Position numbers and translations under genes: made by a program
Notes under the pieces: model-generated
What the model was told of the DNA's origin: nothing
Databases searched by the model: none
The model's input: only the letters and a program-made list of their open reading frames with translations
Assembly (NCBI GenBank): GCA_001695595.3
Contig: MBPM02000001.1
Location: 2,666,001-2,730,000 of the forward strand
DNA: 64,000 bases
Reading direction: 5' to 3'
Origin: Plasmopara viticola
Taxonomy: Eukaryota > Oomycota > Peronosporomycetes > Peronosporales > Peronosporaceae
In this document: positions 36,327 to 48,140 of the stretch, piece after piece
Layout: the number at the start of each line of letters is the position of its first letter
Numbering within the stretch: position 1 is the stretch's first letter

Positions 36327-36525
36327 GGGAATCGCTTAACTGCCAGTATCCTTTGGTGAACTGCCGGTACCTCTTGATTATAGCCGACGAGATTAGTTCG
36401 TTCTATCAATGGGAGCAGATTATGTTTGTTAATGAACACAGTGATTTTTTAACCAATAAATAGAGAAAGCAATATCCGGTACCCCTTTCTGTCAACTACC
36501 GGTACTCCTTGTTTTTAAAAAATGA
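36327..36525 (+). repeat. MULE left terminal inverted repeat
   Basis: Matches the reverse complement of 38975-39175. The most conserved core is AATGGGAGCAG, then TTTGTTAAT-AACACAGTG. ACTGCC-GTA motifs occur at 36340, 36361 and, weaker, near 36495. Confidence 0.85.
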
Positions 36526-36529
36526 CTCT

Positions 36530-38660
36530 TACTCACCTCTTCTCATATTTTTCAACATCACTCTTCTCAATATCACTATTCTCGCATTCTTCTTCTCGCA
36601 ATGGACACTATGCAACTCCCAGAGAGCTCTCGAACAGCAATCTGGAAGACGCAAAGTCGGCGGTTCTCATGCACGCGGGCGCCGAAAATTATGAGCTTTG
36701 TGTTTTAAGAACGGAACGAGTAGTCAAAAGATAGGAAGGAAGCCCAAAACCCTAGTCCTACGAGGCACAAAGACCGGAAAGTTCAACCCCCTACCTCTAA
36801 CTCCCGGGAACGCTTACGAAGTAGCCAGAAAACTGACTGCAAGTGCGAGTGGGTCTATATTCAGGCATTTAGCGGCCAAAAACACCTGCGGAATAGTGAG
36901 AAAACAAAACCATAATTACAGCATTACAATTCGGATCATAAAGTCTGCACCATTCTTTTGGAAGGTTGAAGTCACGTCGGGAGAACACAACCACGAGCCT
37001 TTCATCCATCCATCGGCTCACCCAAGCAGCCGCGCTCTTAAAATTCCGGAGCAACAGGCTGTTATGGACCTCGCAAAAGCTGGAGTCGCCCCAAGTCGCA
37101 TACTGACGTCGTTACGCCAGCGCAACGCGCGAGTCAACGCCACTCCACAGGACCTCTATAATGTCCGTTGTGCGCGCAGGGTGGCCATGCTTGCTGGAAG
37201 AGCTACGCTGCAGGCGCTTTACGAGAATCTTTCGGCAGACTTTGAATACTTTGCGCAGCAAGATGTTTACAACAAAGAGACTCTTCTTTTTATTGTTTCA
37301 CAAAGCAAATCCAACCGATACGGATCGCCTCCGCTACAGGTGGTTGGTGTGACTGCCACAAATCACACCTTCACGCTAGGCTACTGTTTCATGCGAGGAG
37401 AAACAAGAGGCTATCTTGGCTGGGCTTTAACGAAACTGGAAGATGTATTTTTGACGTTCCAGATTCCGTTGGGGTCCGTCTTTGTCACTGATCGAGAGCT
37501 AGCTCTCATGGCTGCGTTGGCGCATGTGTTTCCAGAAAGCAAGGCGCGCTTGTGCAGGTGGCACATAAGCAAGAATGTCTTTGCATAGACATGACTAAGC
37601 TTCGATACGCAAGAATTGTTTCGGGTTTTCCACAGTTCTTAGAACATTTTGATGCGCGCAGTCACTGAAACCGAACATGAAGAGCGTCTTGAGATAGTGA
37701 GAGGAATGTTACCACCGCACATCATTTACTACCTTGATTCAACTTGGCTATGCTACAAGAAAAATTCGTTAGTGCATGGCTGCGGGATGTACTTCATTTT
37801 GGAAACACTGCCACTTCCCGAGTAGAAAGCGCTCATTCCTCGCTCAATAAATGGATTGGGGTGTCCACAGGTTAAGCTATTTCGACGGAGCAACAAGGCA
37901 TATGTACCTTGTGCTTATCCAAACCCATTTATTTCTTTATGGCGACCTTTTGTCCGTTAATACAGCAGTTAAGCTCGCATGCGACGATCAGCTGGCCAAG
38001 GTCAAGTACCACCACGCCAAAGAGAGTGCCGTTGCCGATATGCAGCATGGGCCAATTTTTGCCCAGCTTGCGGGAAAAAATTATCTTGCCGCGATGAATG
38101 GTGCCTATAGACAGTAAAGAATGCGCAATAACAACCCAGAAGTAAGTGTATGACCTAGTTCCGCTACTCAAAGCTTTATCACCATCTAATTATAGTTCTT
38201 GTGCAGCAAGGCTGCCGCGGTTTGTTCAATCAACCATGAGATATCAGTGCGCCCATGACTTTCGACTTCATGCGAATCAGCCTCTCGTTCTCGAAGACTT
38301 CGACACGCATTGGTGACTTCAAGCTCCAATACGTGTCACTGTAGACGAGGGTATTCCGGAACCTACAATGAGTAAGATGTTATGGAACTTCGCCGACGAT
38401 TACGAAATCCTCGCACATCGAAAGCGCCGAATGCTGGATCACATGCGAGCCCAGACGGCAGTGACTTCGGTAGAGCTACTGCCACTTGCGCTATCGCGTG
38501 GCTGACCATCTGGATCCACTCGACGCCTACCTTCGCAGTTTGTACATGTAGAGATGGCTGCTAATGCAGAGGCGCCTTTGCTCCACAGGTGCAGAGTGTA
38601 CAGAGGGACTGATCACAATGCCAGAAAATGTCGGCAACGAGCCCCACCTACAGCACCAAC
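36530..38660 (+). pseudogene. MULE/FAR1-type transposase, broken
   Basis: The N-terminal part (MHAGAENYELCVL, near 36670-36710) is one frame off the main body. The main open body runs to 37588 and carries a GEHNHEPF zinc-binding-like stretch and VFVTDRELALMAALAHVFP followed by LCRWHISKNV, the MULE signature. The first catalytic Asp, expected in a D-TYKTN motif before the PPLQVVGVT strand, is replaced (VSQSKSN seen). After the stop at 37588, pieces in other frames continue (YYLDSTWL, then SRVESAHSSLNKWIGVSTG at about 37815-37870). Frameshifts, a stop and a lost catalytic residue make it inactive. Confidence 0.85.
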
Positions 38661-38776
38661 GACTGTGCCATCTACCGGTATGCAAACATTTTTTTGTAAT
38701 GCGCTTGACGCTTTTACTTCTCATTCTTCTGCACTTTTCTTTAGCAGACTTCGATACTGTAAATGATATTAAAATA

Positions 38777-38844
38777 TTAGTTATATCATGTAAAATCACG
38801 TATATATATATTAGTTATATCATGTAAAATCACGTATATATATA
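38777..38844. repeat. Perfect 34-bp tandem duplication inside the MULE
   Basis: Two identical units, 38777-38810 and 38811-38844, each beginning TTAGTTATATCATG and ending in a TA run. Identity suggests a recent duplication. Confidence 0.9.
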
Positions 38845-38974
38845 CCCAAGAGTCATGCAAATGCTTATACTCGTAAAGGAAAGAGACGCAGACGAAGGCG
38901 CATTTCGCTAACTTGTTCAGTGCTGCTTTCATTGGCAGAAAAATATTGCTCTCTTTGACGGAATTGCTCCTTTT

Positions 38975-39175
38975 TCCATTGGCTAAAAACAGGGGGCAGT
39001 TTACGAAAAAGGTGGTACGGGATGGGTATTTCTTTCTCTTTTTACTGGTTGAAAAAACACTGTGTTTATTAACAAAGATAAACTGCTCCCATTGATATAG
39101 TAAGCTAATCTCATTGGCTGAAATTAAGGGGTACTGGCAGTTTACCAAAAGGGTACCGGCAGTTTGACGATTCCC
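38975..39175 (-). repeat. MULE right terminal inverted repeat
   Basis: Reverse complement aligns with 36327-36525 from the outermost GGGAATCG inward. The outer motifs are ACTGCCGGTACCC and ACTGCCAGTACCCC. It is followed by the AAACTTTA duplication at 39176-39183. Confidence 0.85.
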
Positions 39176-39183
39176 AAACTTTA

Positions 39184-39938
39184 TTATAATTAAGACCTGT
39201 TTTTTTAATTTTATTTATTTCTCTTCCATTTTAGTCAAAATGGTTCTTGTGTTATTCTTGGCCTCACTTATATTGTCTCATTAATGTCTTGTAACCTAAA
39301 TTTCTTAACGAAAAGTCCGCGTCTTGCTTAAGCGACGAAAGAAAGCTAAGCGGTGTATTGTGCACCTATTGAGAACTTAATGTTTACCTACCCTCATTAT
39401 GCGGTATCGTTGTGGCAAGTCGTCTTGCTCAGTTTCGTAGTATTGCAGCCCGACTTTCCTCAAGGACCAATGTAACTTCGCTCTTACTGCGTCGGCAATT
39501 TCATGTCCTACACTCATTGCTTCAGCAGAGCCTTGCTCATGTCATCTGTCGTGTACGCATCACAAATCAAAAGGCAATCTTCCAGACCACAGCTGTGACA
39601 TGAGCATATTTGTAAGCTGGACGGCACAAAATGTATCAGTTTATACATATTGCTTTTATGGCTAAAACGTACCTCAAAGTGTTATTCCGCAAAAAAGTGG
39701 AAAGCTCCTGGTCATCGTTTGCAAGAGACGGGAAAACTTTGTCGCATTTTATATCGGGGCATGACCAGTCGAGATCACTAAGGACTTAAAGCCTTGCCGT
39801 TCAAGCTCCTAGCCTGAATAGATCTAATCGGTTAAGTTCGACAGCTCTATTACTACCAGGTCCGTTCATAATTTGATAATGGTTCAAGATAAAAATATTT
39901 TATCATGCGCTTGCATGAAATCAGGAACATTTAGTACC
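39184..39938. other. Spacer between the MULE and the MADS pseudogene
   Basis: No gene recognised. A 60-codon frame at 39412-39603 is unremarkable. Confidence 0.4.
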
Positions 39939-40675
39939 ATGGGTTGCAAAAAGATTCAGATTAAGCGCATTAAAAACGATCGCAGCCGTCAGATGACATT
40001 TTCCAAGCGCAAAAATGGCATCTTCAAGAAAGCAATGGAGTTGTGAAAGCTTTTCAATTGCGAGATCTCTCTTTTTGTGTTCAACACGAATATACGGTAA
40101 CAATACTCAAGCAATGGAGTAGATCAAATAAAACTTTAGCACACATAGTACGGCGAGCCATACAAAACAAAGATATCAGCGATGTCAGTTGTCATGCTTT
40201 CTCATCACATTCGATGACGGACCATTGGTGTTTGTTATAATTTTCTGTATAAAAATATTACTGAAGAAAAGAAATACAGCTACAACAAGCGTCGAAGGAG
40301 GCGGCAGCGGCAGAAGCCGCTAGAGCAAATGCTGAAACTTCAATAAATTACAATATGAATCACGAGCTAACTCAAAATGAAGCTGCAATGCAACCGTATC
40401 AGAATATGGAATGCTATATGAATGGGGCTTCGTTGAAACTTACCCACGATCCCGGTCAATATGCTCAACTCACGCAGCCGTTCACCTATCTATGCAGGGT
40501 ACACTTCACCGACATGTTAACTGTATCAACAGGAAATACATTGTACCATGCAATAAGCTATCGATGGTGAATTTTTAACGCGCTTATTTGCAGATAGGAA
40601 TGCTCGGACGACTTTCTAGTCACCATATGCTTGCTGCGCTTCCCGATCTGTCCGGCAATCTTCCGTCACCAACAA
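39939..40675 (+). pseudogene. MADS-box (SRF/MEF2-like) transcription factor pseudogene
   Basis: ATG 39939 opens a clear MADS DNA-binding domain: [18 protein letters not shown], then [13 protein letters not shown]. Codon 36 is TGA (40044-40046) where relatives carry Ser. The domain goes on in frame with CEISLFVFNTN, and then in a neighbouring frame with SSNGVDQIKL and YGEPYKTK, matching the MEF2-type extension but with two more stops. Downstream 40290-40390 is Ala-rich then NMNHELTQNEAAMQ. A TTATTTGCAG acceptor at 40584-40593 leads to an exon-like GMLGRLSSHHMLAALPDL, ending at a GTACGT donor at 40676. Key positions Gly2, Lys4, Arg17 and Lys23-Arg24 are retained; Arg3 is Cys. The gene is dead by several independent lesions yet structurally well preserved, suggesting fairly recent loss. 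Oomycetes usually carry very few MADS-box genes. Confidence 0.88.
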
Positions 40676-43540
40676 GTACGTCATACTGCCAATATATTGT
40701 TAAATAATTTGCAATAAACTTATGCTTGACAGAAACATTTATCGTTTATTTGGCTGACTGCATCCGCGTAAAGTTTGGTTGTACGCATGCTTTCAGGTAG
40801 ACGAAATATTGACCATTTAGTGCGATTAGGTGTGGCGATGTTTCTCATTACCATGCATTTGCAGAAAATATGCGATCTTCTGGTGAACGTCTGTTCACTT
40901 ACTTGATCTTTGTAGATTGAAGTGTGCAGTAGACAGCTCTAACGACCAATAAATTAAATAGAATTGTGCCTCAATTCTTACTCTTATTTCCGATTCGTAA
41001 AATAAATATTGTGCAACTCAGATCCATTATGGCTCGTCTCATGGGCAGAGAGATTTTTGTTGGAAAATTTGGCTGTATGATATGGTCCGTTACGCTACAC
41101 GTGGGAGGAGCACCAACGTTGACCATCGCTTTTGTAGCGCGAGGCTCTTTGTGGCGAAGTCAAAGGTAAATAATGTGCTCTCAATGGAACCGATTCTGGA
41201 AGTATGAGGGTCAACTGCTACTCTTTCTCTGGTATAAGTACCGGAAATAAATGAATTCAGGTAATGCAGTTAGTGACCTTATTTCAGCAAATTGCGACGT
41301 TGGACTCATAAATCTTAAAATAAAAAGGACTTCTAGTGACAAACTTGAATGAGGTCAGGTCTTCAATAGCAGTGCTGAAAGGATTTTGCAGGCAACATCA
41401 ACATTCATGGCTGTGGCGATAAAATTTTCATCAAGCTTCCGTCACATAAACTTTATGACGATTGAGTACAAGAGGGAGTGACGAGGCAATAGCACGACGA
41501 GCATTTACAATCGGCTCCAATGTAGACATTTTGTGGGCATATTATGCTGTTGACACACTTTTCCAGCGGCAAGAACTAAATGCTTGATCTTAAAGTGGAG
41601 TTATTAGAGGACAATTGTGTACTCTTTATAAACGCGCTGCATGATTCGCCTGGAACTTAAAAGATTTGGTATATACACCCCAGATGTGTGAAATGATTGC
41701 AAGTAACCGTGCAATTCTTATAAGTACTTGGCTTGATATTCGATTGATGCATTCTACTGGTCACCATTTGGCAATTTGCGGTTGGGTGTCTCCTGAGCCG
41801 AGTTCGTCGAGACTTTGAAAAACGATATCACACACGGTATCTGATATAACGCGACGAAAAGACCACTTGTAGTATACGTGATGTGAGCAGTGTCGATCCT
41901 TGAGAACGGAAAGCATGGCTTAGGTCGAAAAATCCTTGCGCTCCAAAACATACATCAGGCTTGCAAGCTTGCTTCGCCAAATTTTCAAGAAGTCGGAATT
42001 GGTTTTAACACATCAAAATCAACACCAAAGCATCTGGCAATTGTATAAGTTACTTCATTGTGGCAAGCCGTAAGCTCAGCCTCTATAGACACATTAAATT
42101 AGTAGCAACGCTATCGAATCTTACACCTTGATGTAGGGTATACGTCGTGGCTTAAGCGCCACGTATACTGCATTGCTTAAAAAACTTGAACTATACATAC
42201 TTTTGCATCTAACGTAGCATTAGTGAGTCATTGATTACATCTGCTTAGTAAGAGGAGCGCTATTGGCGCAAGCTATGGACCAAGTATAAATGAATTAGAC
42301 GCTGAATTGCCAAGAATGGACAATAGTAGTCAAGAACGAGAGTGTGGACCCTAAAGTGGTTCGGGTATCACGAAGCAATGCTCGATCTGCAAAGAATTCG
42401 CTCCATGCAATGAGTAGCATTGTTGACTTTTAGCCAATACTGTATGGGCAAGGCGCTTTTTTGAGTGCACTAAGCACTGGTCGTACAGCTCTGACTGCAT
42501 GCCCTTTAATTTTCGGCCAGAGCATCAATTGTTAGACCCACATTATTCACTGAACAACGCCTGCCGTGACAGCCTCCACTACATGTCAGATGAAATTTTA
42601 AATGCAGTGCAGACGAGGCTCTGAACATGCACGTTAAGTGACACATAGCTTACTTAGCGACGCTCGTCGTAGACAGCATTCGCTGTTTTAAGCATGAATC
42701 ATCTACCAAAAAGCGATACATCCAGAGAGCTTTACTTCTGACGTATATGTAGCACACCTTCCATTGAGCAAAGGATCTGATGATCACAGCTACTTGTGGA
42801 CGTCAATGATGAATTTGATGCACCAGTGCATGATCGTGCCACCGTGAAAGCAATCCGAACTGTCTTGAGAGACTATTGATTTATTTAATAAGAAAACGGT
42901 GACGTTCGACGCCCATTAGAATCACACAACGTTTTGGACTTGGATGGTCTACTTTAGACATGTCTGTTATATAGACCCTTGTAATGAGAAAAGTGGTACG
43001 GCCGAAGGCACGTTCAAATATGGAGTATAGTTTTGCTTTGACGTCTCTGCTTGAGCTAGATCAAAAGTCCATAGCAGCGCTAAAAATAGTATGTATGGTC
43101 AATGACATAGTCGAAGTGGTGATCATTTGACAAAAAGAATTACTAACTTTTCATTGCTGCTGAATATAGCGAAACTAGAAGGCTCTAATGCAGCTTTTGG
43201 ATCAAAGAGTGAGTCGATATTTGAGGATGGATGCATATTCATTGTGGCATAGAAATACCAGACTGCGACTTTTGCATGACCTATCATTGGCGTTATCCTT
43301 TATCGAGATGTACATCAAGGAATCGCTTTAGTTCCAGAAGCCAATGCTACTTGATATGGCAATCCACCGTTACTGAAGGTACTTTGTGACGGTAACGCAC
43401 TCTTTCCTGCAAAACACAAGTCAATATAATTCCTCACTCCGCGTCGACATTGTCAAAAAAGCAAATGGCAAGTGGCGCGTCGAACACGCTTACAAAAAGC
43501 TATATGCGACCACTGTCTCGGCACAAAGCTCCTTTTTAAA
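40676..43540. other. Intergenic with possible coding relics
   Basis: No intact gene. A short Cys-rich frame at about 42385-42620 (plus, reading CSICKEFAPCNE then a stop, later WARRFFECTKHWSYSSDC) and an open patch near 42800-42890 look like eroded coding sequence of unknown type. Confidence 0.35.
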
Positions 43541-43682
43541 ACAAATTCGCTACAAAATCACATGAAGACTTGTATCATAGTACTTCTAGCGAGAAGCTGA
43601 CAAATTCGCTACAAAAGCACATGTAGATATGTACTGCGTAAATCTATTTTACTTGTATCATAGTACTTCTAGCGAGAAGCTG
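43541..43682. repeat. Tandem duplication
   Basis: Unit 43541-43599 is repeated at 43600-43682 with an insertion of about 24 bp in the second unit. Shared ends are ACAAATTCGCTACAAAA and CTTCTAGCGAGAAGCTG. Confidence 0.8.
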
Positions 43683-44064
43683 GAATACTCTTATTTACGG
43701 TCAGTGCTCTGTGCAGTTTGCTCCAGGACCGATTGTCATATCCCGACGACTTGGACATGCTCTTACGATGTATGGTTGTCTGATTTTAGTCCTCAAAGGT
43801 TCATGCAGAAGAGTACGGTAGTGACACTTTTAAATGTAGTCATGCAAAGCACGGGAAGACGGACATCAAGAGCGGTGCTCGAGTGAATGTGCACGTAAAA
43901 AAATTACGCTATTGAATAATTAAATGTTTGAAAGGAAGTATTCAGTGCTTTGTTAGGGTTCAGGACCTTCGAACAGACTTCACTTAGGTCAAAACCATTA
44001 TAGATTGGCTGCAGAAAATTTACATCTTTTAAGTCCGGTTTGATTAAGCCAGAAAGAAAAAGGC

Positions 44065-47000
44065 TTGACTTGCCAAGTTAAGAGAATGATAAAATCACGT
44101 TGTTATACCTCGACGGCTCGAAATACGCACTTCGGGCGTTGGAAGATGAAGATGCACCTCATGTTGAAGGAACGTTGGGTTGCAGATCTCAGCAAAGCGA
44201 TCATCACGGCAGCTAAGGGGCAGCAAGCGCACGCGACAATCGTGCTTGATCTGAAGGGCTCTCAACTGGTAGATATCATAAAAGCTACCAGTTCTCAGGA
44301 AACCTGGGCAGCCTTGGCGACGTTCCACCGAACGCAGGACACGGCGAGCTGGCGATGGATGAAGGAGAAGTTCGCGTCGTTCGAGCACACGGCAACAGAC
44401 ATGAGCGCGCACGTGATGGAGCTTGAGCGACTGGTTCTCCAAATAAGAAGCGTGAAATACGGGTCAAAGGAAGAGGACGCGAGCGTGACGATGCTGAACA
44501 GCCTGCCAGCGGTCGAACGAGAGCATAGTATAGTCGTTGCGCATGAGTGTGACCCAGCTCAATTTCGGCAAGCTCGTGAGTATGCTCCTCGCCGAGAAAA
44601 GCGCAAGAAGTAGTCGTGCCGCGTTGAGAACGAAACAGCGTTGCACGTGGGCAAGAAAGGTGATAACAGCGAGTTTGGTAAGAAGAGTAGCGGTCAGCGC
44701 AGAAAGGGAGCAGGAGTTCAGTGCTTCAACTGTGAGAAGCGTAAGCACTACGCGCATTACTGCTGGCAGCATATTGACTCCATATGTGGCGTTCAGCGCC
44801 ACCAAAAGAAGCGCGGGTGACTGTTGGGTTATGGACAGCAACGCCTTCGCACACATGTGCAACAACCGTGAAGGGTTTGCCGAGTACGTGGAAGTGACGA
44901 CGACGCGCATCGTATCAAGTGTTAAAAGAAGCGCACGATTGAAGGTGCCGGACAAGGCACGCCAACGCTGCGGTTCTGGAACAGCACGGAATGGGTGGAA
45001 GAGCGGCTTGAATGCGCACTATACGTGCGAAGCCTGACAGAGAATTTATTTTCGCTGACTTGTGCAGCAGCGCGCGGGAGAAAGGTTGAGACCTTCCGCA
45101 ATGGCTGCGTCGTGAAACAAAACGGACAGGCTGTCGCGACCAACTCAAGGCGTAGCATAATGATAATGCTGGGTGTCGGGCCGAGCGCCGAGTGCCACAC
45201 AGTCAAGAACGAAGCCAAGCTATGGCGTCGCCGGCCCGAGCACGTATCTTTCTCAACGGTAGACAAAGTGATGAAAAGTGGCCACGTTGGTGGCGATCGT
45301 GTAGACGCAAGCGTTGTGTGCGACGTAAATTCGACGGCCAAACAAGTGTGAAAACCGTTCGAGAGCAGTGAAGCGGAGTCTTCTATAAGGGAGATGCTCC
45401 GAAAGGACATCTTTGTGTGCCCAGATGTACTGAGACCAATATCGCTGGCGTCAAAGTCGGGATCCTGCTACTTATTGCCTTTATTGCGGTGTGAAGCCAC
45501 TTTGCGACGTTCTACTTGCTGTGCAAGAGTGTGACATTGGCGGTAAGGCACTGCGCAGCGACAGTGGTGGCAAACATCGCACCTCAAAGCTGGTAAACAT
45601 TTGCCAGCAGATTATAATCAAACAAGCATTGACCGTGCCATACAACTCGGAGGGAGATGACATATCAGACTGCATTGATCGCACGTTGATCGAGATGTCT
45701 CGCTGGATCCTAAGCCAAGCCAAGGGGAGTAAGGTTTACTGGTGCGAAGCAATGATAATTGCTGTGGACATTCGCAACGCACATTCAGTCCAAACGCGAG
45801 CTCGATTGAGCTCGTATACAAGCTCAAGCCACGCATTCACCACATGCGCGCTTTTGGCAGTCGGTGCTATACACACGTGTCCAGGCAACGTGGGAAAAGC
45901 TCGACAACTCAGGTGTGCGCTGTCTGCTACGTGGTTATTACAAGTAGCAATATTCGTGTCAACCGCTGGTTACAAGCACGGTTACGATCGTAATTTCGCG
46001 CAGCGTGACGTTCGTGGAAAACGCGCCAACGACGATAGCGCGCACACATAGTGCGCTTAGCGTGATCGACATCACGAAAGGTATTAGCTCGACCAAGATT
46101 CGTGAGATGATACAAATAGTGAGAGCTACCAGACTCCGCCAACGGGACCGAGAGTGACGCCGACACGCGTCGAAGAAGAGCTGAACGAGCGATCAGGAGG
46201 TGCTGTGCTAGCACAAAGATCGAGTTAATATTGACACAACGGCGAGAACGAGTCGCATGTGCGATCGGTGCGCAAGAAGCTAGCGGTGATGCGTATGAGC
46301 ATCATTTTTCAGATCTGCGTCACATAGAGTTCATTCTAGACGACAACGAAGCGCGTTGCACTACTTCAGAGCTGAAGATGACGGCGAGAGTGCGTCGACA
46401 TTTGAACAAGTGCTGCAAAGTAAGCACAAGAGTGAGATTCAATTAGAAGTGCAGCACAGACGTGGACGCTCGTGGATCTTCCAAGCGTCAAAAAGACAAC
46501 AAGGTGCAAGTATGTCTTTTGGATTAAGTACGAGCCGAGTGGCAAAATTGTCAAATTTAAGGCGTGGCAGATTGCCAAGGTCTTCATCCAGCGGCCAGGA
46601 AAATATATCTTTGAGACATTTGCTCCGGTCGCGCGCAAGGAGTGAAATTATCGTAGCCTTAGTACTCGCGGCTGAACAAGACCTAATGCTAGATAAAGTT
46701 GACGTCGACACTGCGTTCCTGTATATCAAAGTCAAGGAGGCGATCTAAATGGATCAGCCTGATGACTTCGACGATGCGGAACATCAGTACAGGCGGCTCG
46801 AGAATGGATTTACTTACGCAATGTGCACTTCTGAGAGCAAGGACGTAATCGTACAGTAGCCGAACTGCGCGTCTACGAGAGGCGTTCGAAGTCTGATTTA
46901 ATTCTTGTCATCATCCACGTTGACGACCTAATGCTATTCGCGCGGGCGCAAGAGCACATTAAGAGCAAGTTCAGCACCAACGATTGGGAAGTGCCTTAAG

Positions 47001-48091
47001 ATTGAGGTATGGCGCGACTTGGCGAACAAGACCATCCGCAAGGACCAGCACGCGGTCATCAAATGACTGGCCAAGAAGTTTGGCGTCAACAAGCGCAAAG
47101 AGGTGCACACATCAACGGACGAGCGAAAAGCTGATCAAGCTTTAAGATGACGACGTGTTCGCTCACAAATGGCCGTATCCCAGGCTGGTCGGTGGACTGA
47201 TGTATGTTGCAACATGTACGTAGCCAGACATTGCTCACACAAGGGGAGAGGTGGCCAGATTCTGCGAGTGAAACGGATGGTAACATTTGATAGCGGCCAA
47301 GTGCATACCGAAATTCTTGCAGAATATAGCATCAAGTTTGACGAGAAGAGCGAGGAAGAGCCACTGGTTTTTTCGAATGCAATGTGGGCGATCGACCTGG
47401 ATTCGCGCCACTCCATGGCAGAATTTATTTTAGTTCTAAATGTAAGTGTGATATCGTGGAAGTTCAAGAAGCAACCTACTGTGGCGACATCAAGTACTGC
47501 GGCGGATTACATGGCATTGTACCCTGCGACTCAAGAGGCAGTGTGGCTGCGCCTACTGCTGCTGGGCAACAGGGGTTGTTTATCGAGAAGACCAACGACT
47601 ATCTATCAAGACAACCACGGATGCATCATGTTGACGAAAAACCCGGATCTCTCACGCGCCGACCAAGCATATTGGCATCAAGTACCACTTCTTGCGTAAG
47701 AAATTGAAGAAGGTGTCATCATGCTTGTGTACAAGTGACGGACAATATGAAAGCAGACGGACTGACAAAGGCGCTCGAGCGAGCAGCATGCAAGCTTCGT
47801 CTCGGTCGGTGCCTTGCAGCGTAAGGTGACCAAACACGCGCACACATCAAGGGAGAGTGTTCAACGTGATGCTGCGGCCGTGTGTTGTGTGCATGTTTTG
47901 GTGTTTTTGAAAAGCGGTGAAAACCAGTAAAGTAGTAGCAACTGGTATACCGGTTAGCCTGCATGTAATGGTATTTAAAAAAGTGCTATAATATCGCTCT
48001 GTGTTTAGGCTCATAATCTCTTAGATGAGTCGGACGCAGAAGATTGAATCGAAGACGGCTTGTGTTCAAAGAGGTAAAACCACTTTGAACA
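44065..48091 (+). mobile_element. Ty1/copia retrotransposon relic with 3' LTR
   Basis: Order gag-PR-INT-RT-RNaseH in plus orientation marks copia. Gag (44065-44613) shows ATIVLDLKGSQLVDII and TASWRWMKEKFASF. A zinc knuckle CFNCEKRKHYAHYC lies near 44725-44765, and the protease region WVMDSNAFAHMC near 44830, where the usual catalytic DSG reads DSN. The integrase core is at 45550-45770 (LRSDSGGKH, EMSRWILSQA). RT is at about 46600-46960 (FETFAPVARKE, HVDDLML) and RNase H at 47480-47690 (AADYMALYPATQEAVWL). Several stops and shifts break pol. A GGGAGAG polypurine tract precedes the LTR. No 5' LTR was found, so the element is 5' truncated or diverged there. Confidence 0.88.
47858..48091 (+). repeat. 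Copia 3' LTR
   Basis: 234 bp beginning TGTTCAACGTG and ending TTTGAACA, so the ends form the inverted pair TGTTCAA/TTGAACA expected of an LTR. A purine tract lies directly before it. Confidence 0.75.
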
Positions 48092-48140
48092 GACGGCTTG
48101 TGTTCAAAGAGGTAAAACCACTTTAAACACAAGCCGTCTG
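48053..48140. repeat. Duplicated LTR tail ending in a hairpin
   Basis: The last ~38 bp of the LTR (GACGGCTT-GTGTTCAAAGAGG...) is repeated directly at 48092-48129. The second unit then pairs with a reverse copy: CAGACGGCTTGTGTT (48090-48104) and AACACAAGCCGTCTG (48126-48140), with AAAG/CTTT inside. Confidence 0.85.

Larger units (their letters stand above)
36327..39175 (+). mobile_element. MULE DNA transposon with long TIRs
   Basis: 2849-bp element. The left end begins GGGAATCG and the right end is its reverse complement, CGATTCCC. Alignable inverted repeats extend about 200 bp (36327 to about 36525 and about 38975 to 39175). They contain repeated ACTGCCGGTACC-like motifs, possible transposase sites. 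Flanks are an 8-bp direct repeat AAACTTTA. Inside lies a FAR1/MULE-type transposase relic, followed by eroded C-terminal pieces including a DHNARKC zinc-knuckle-like stretch near 38610. The insertion is datable in principle from TIR divergence. Confidence 0.9.
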
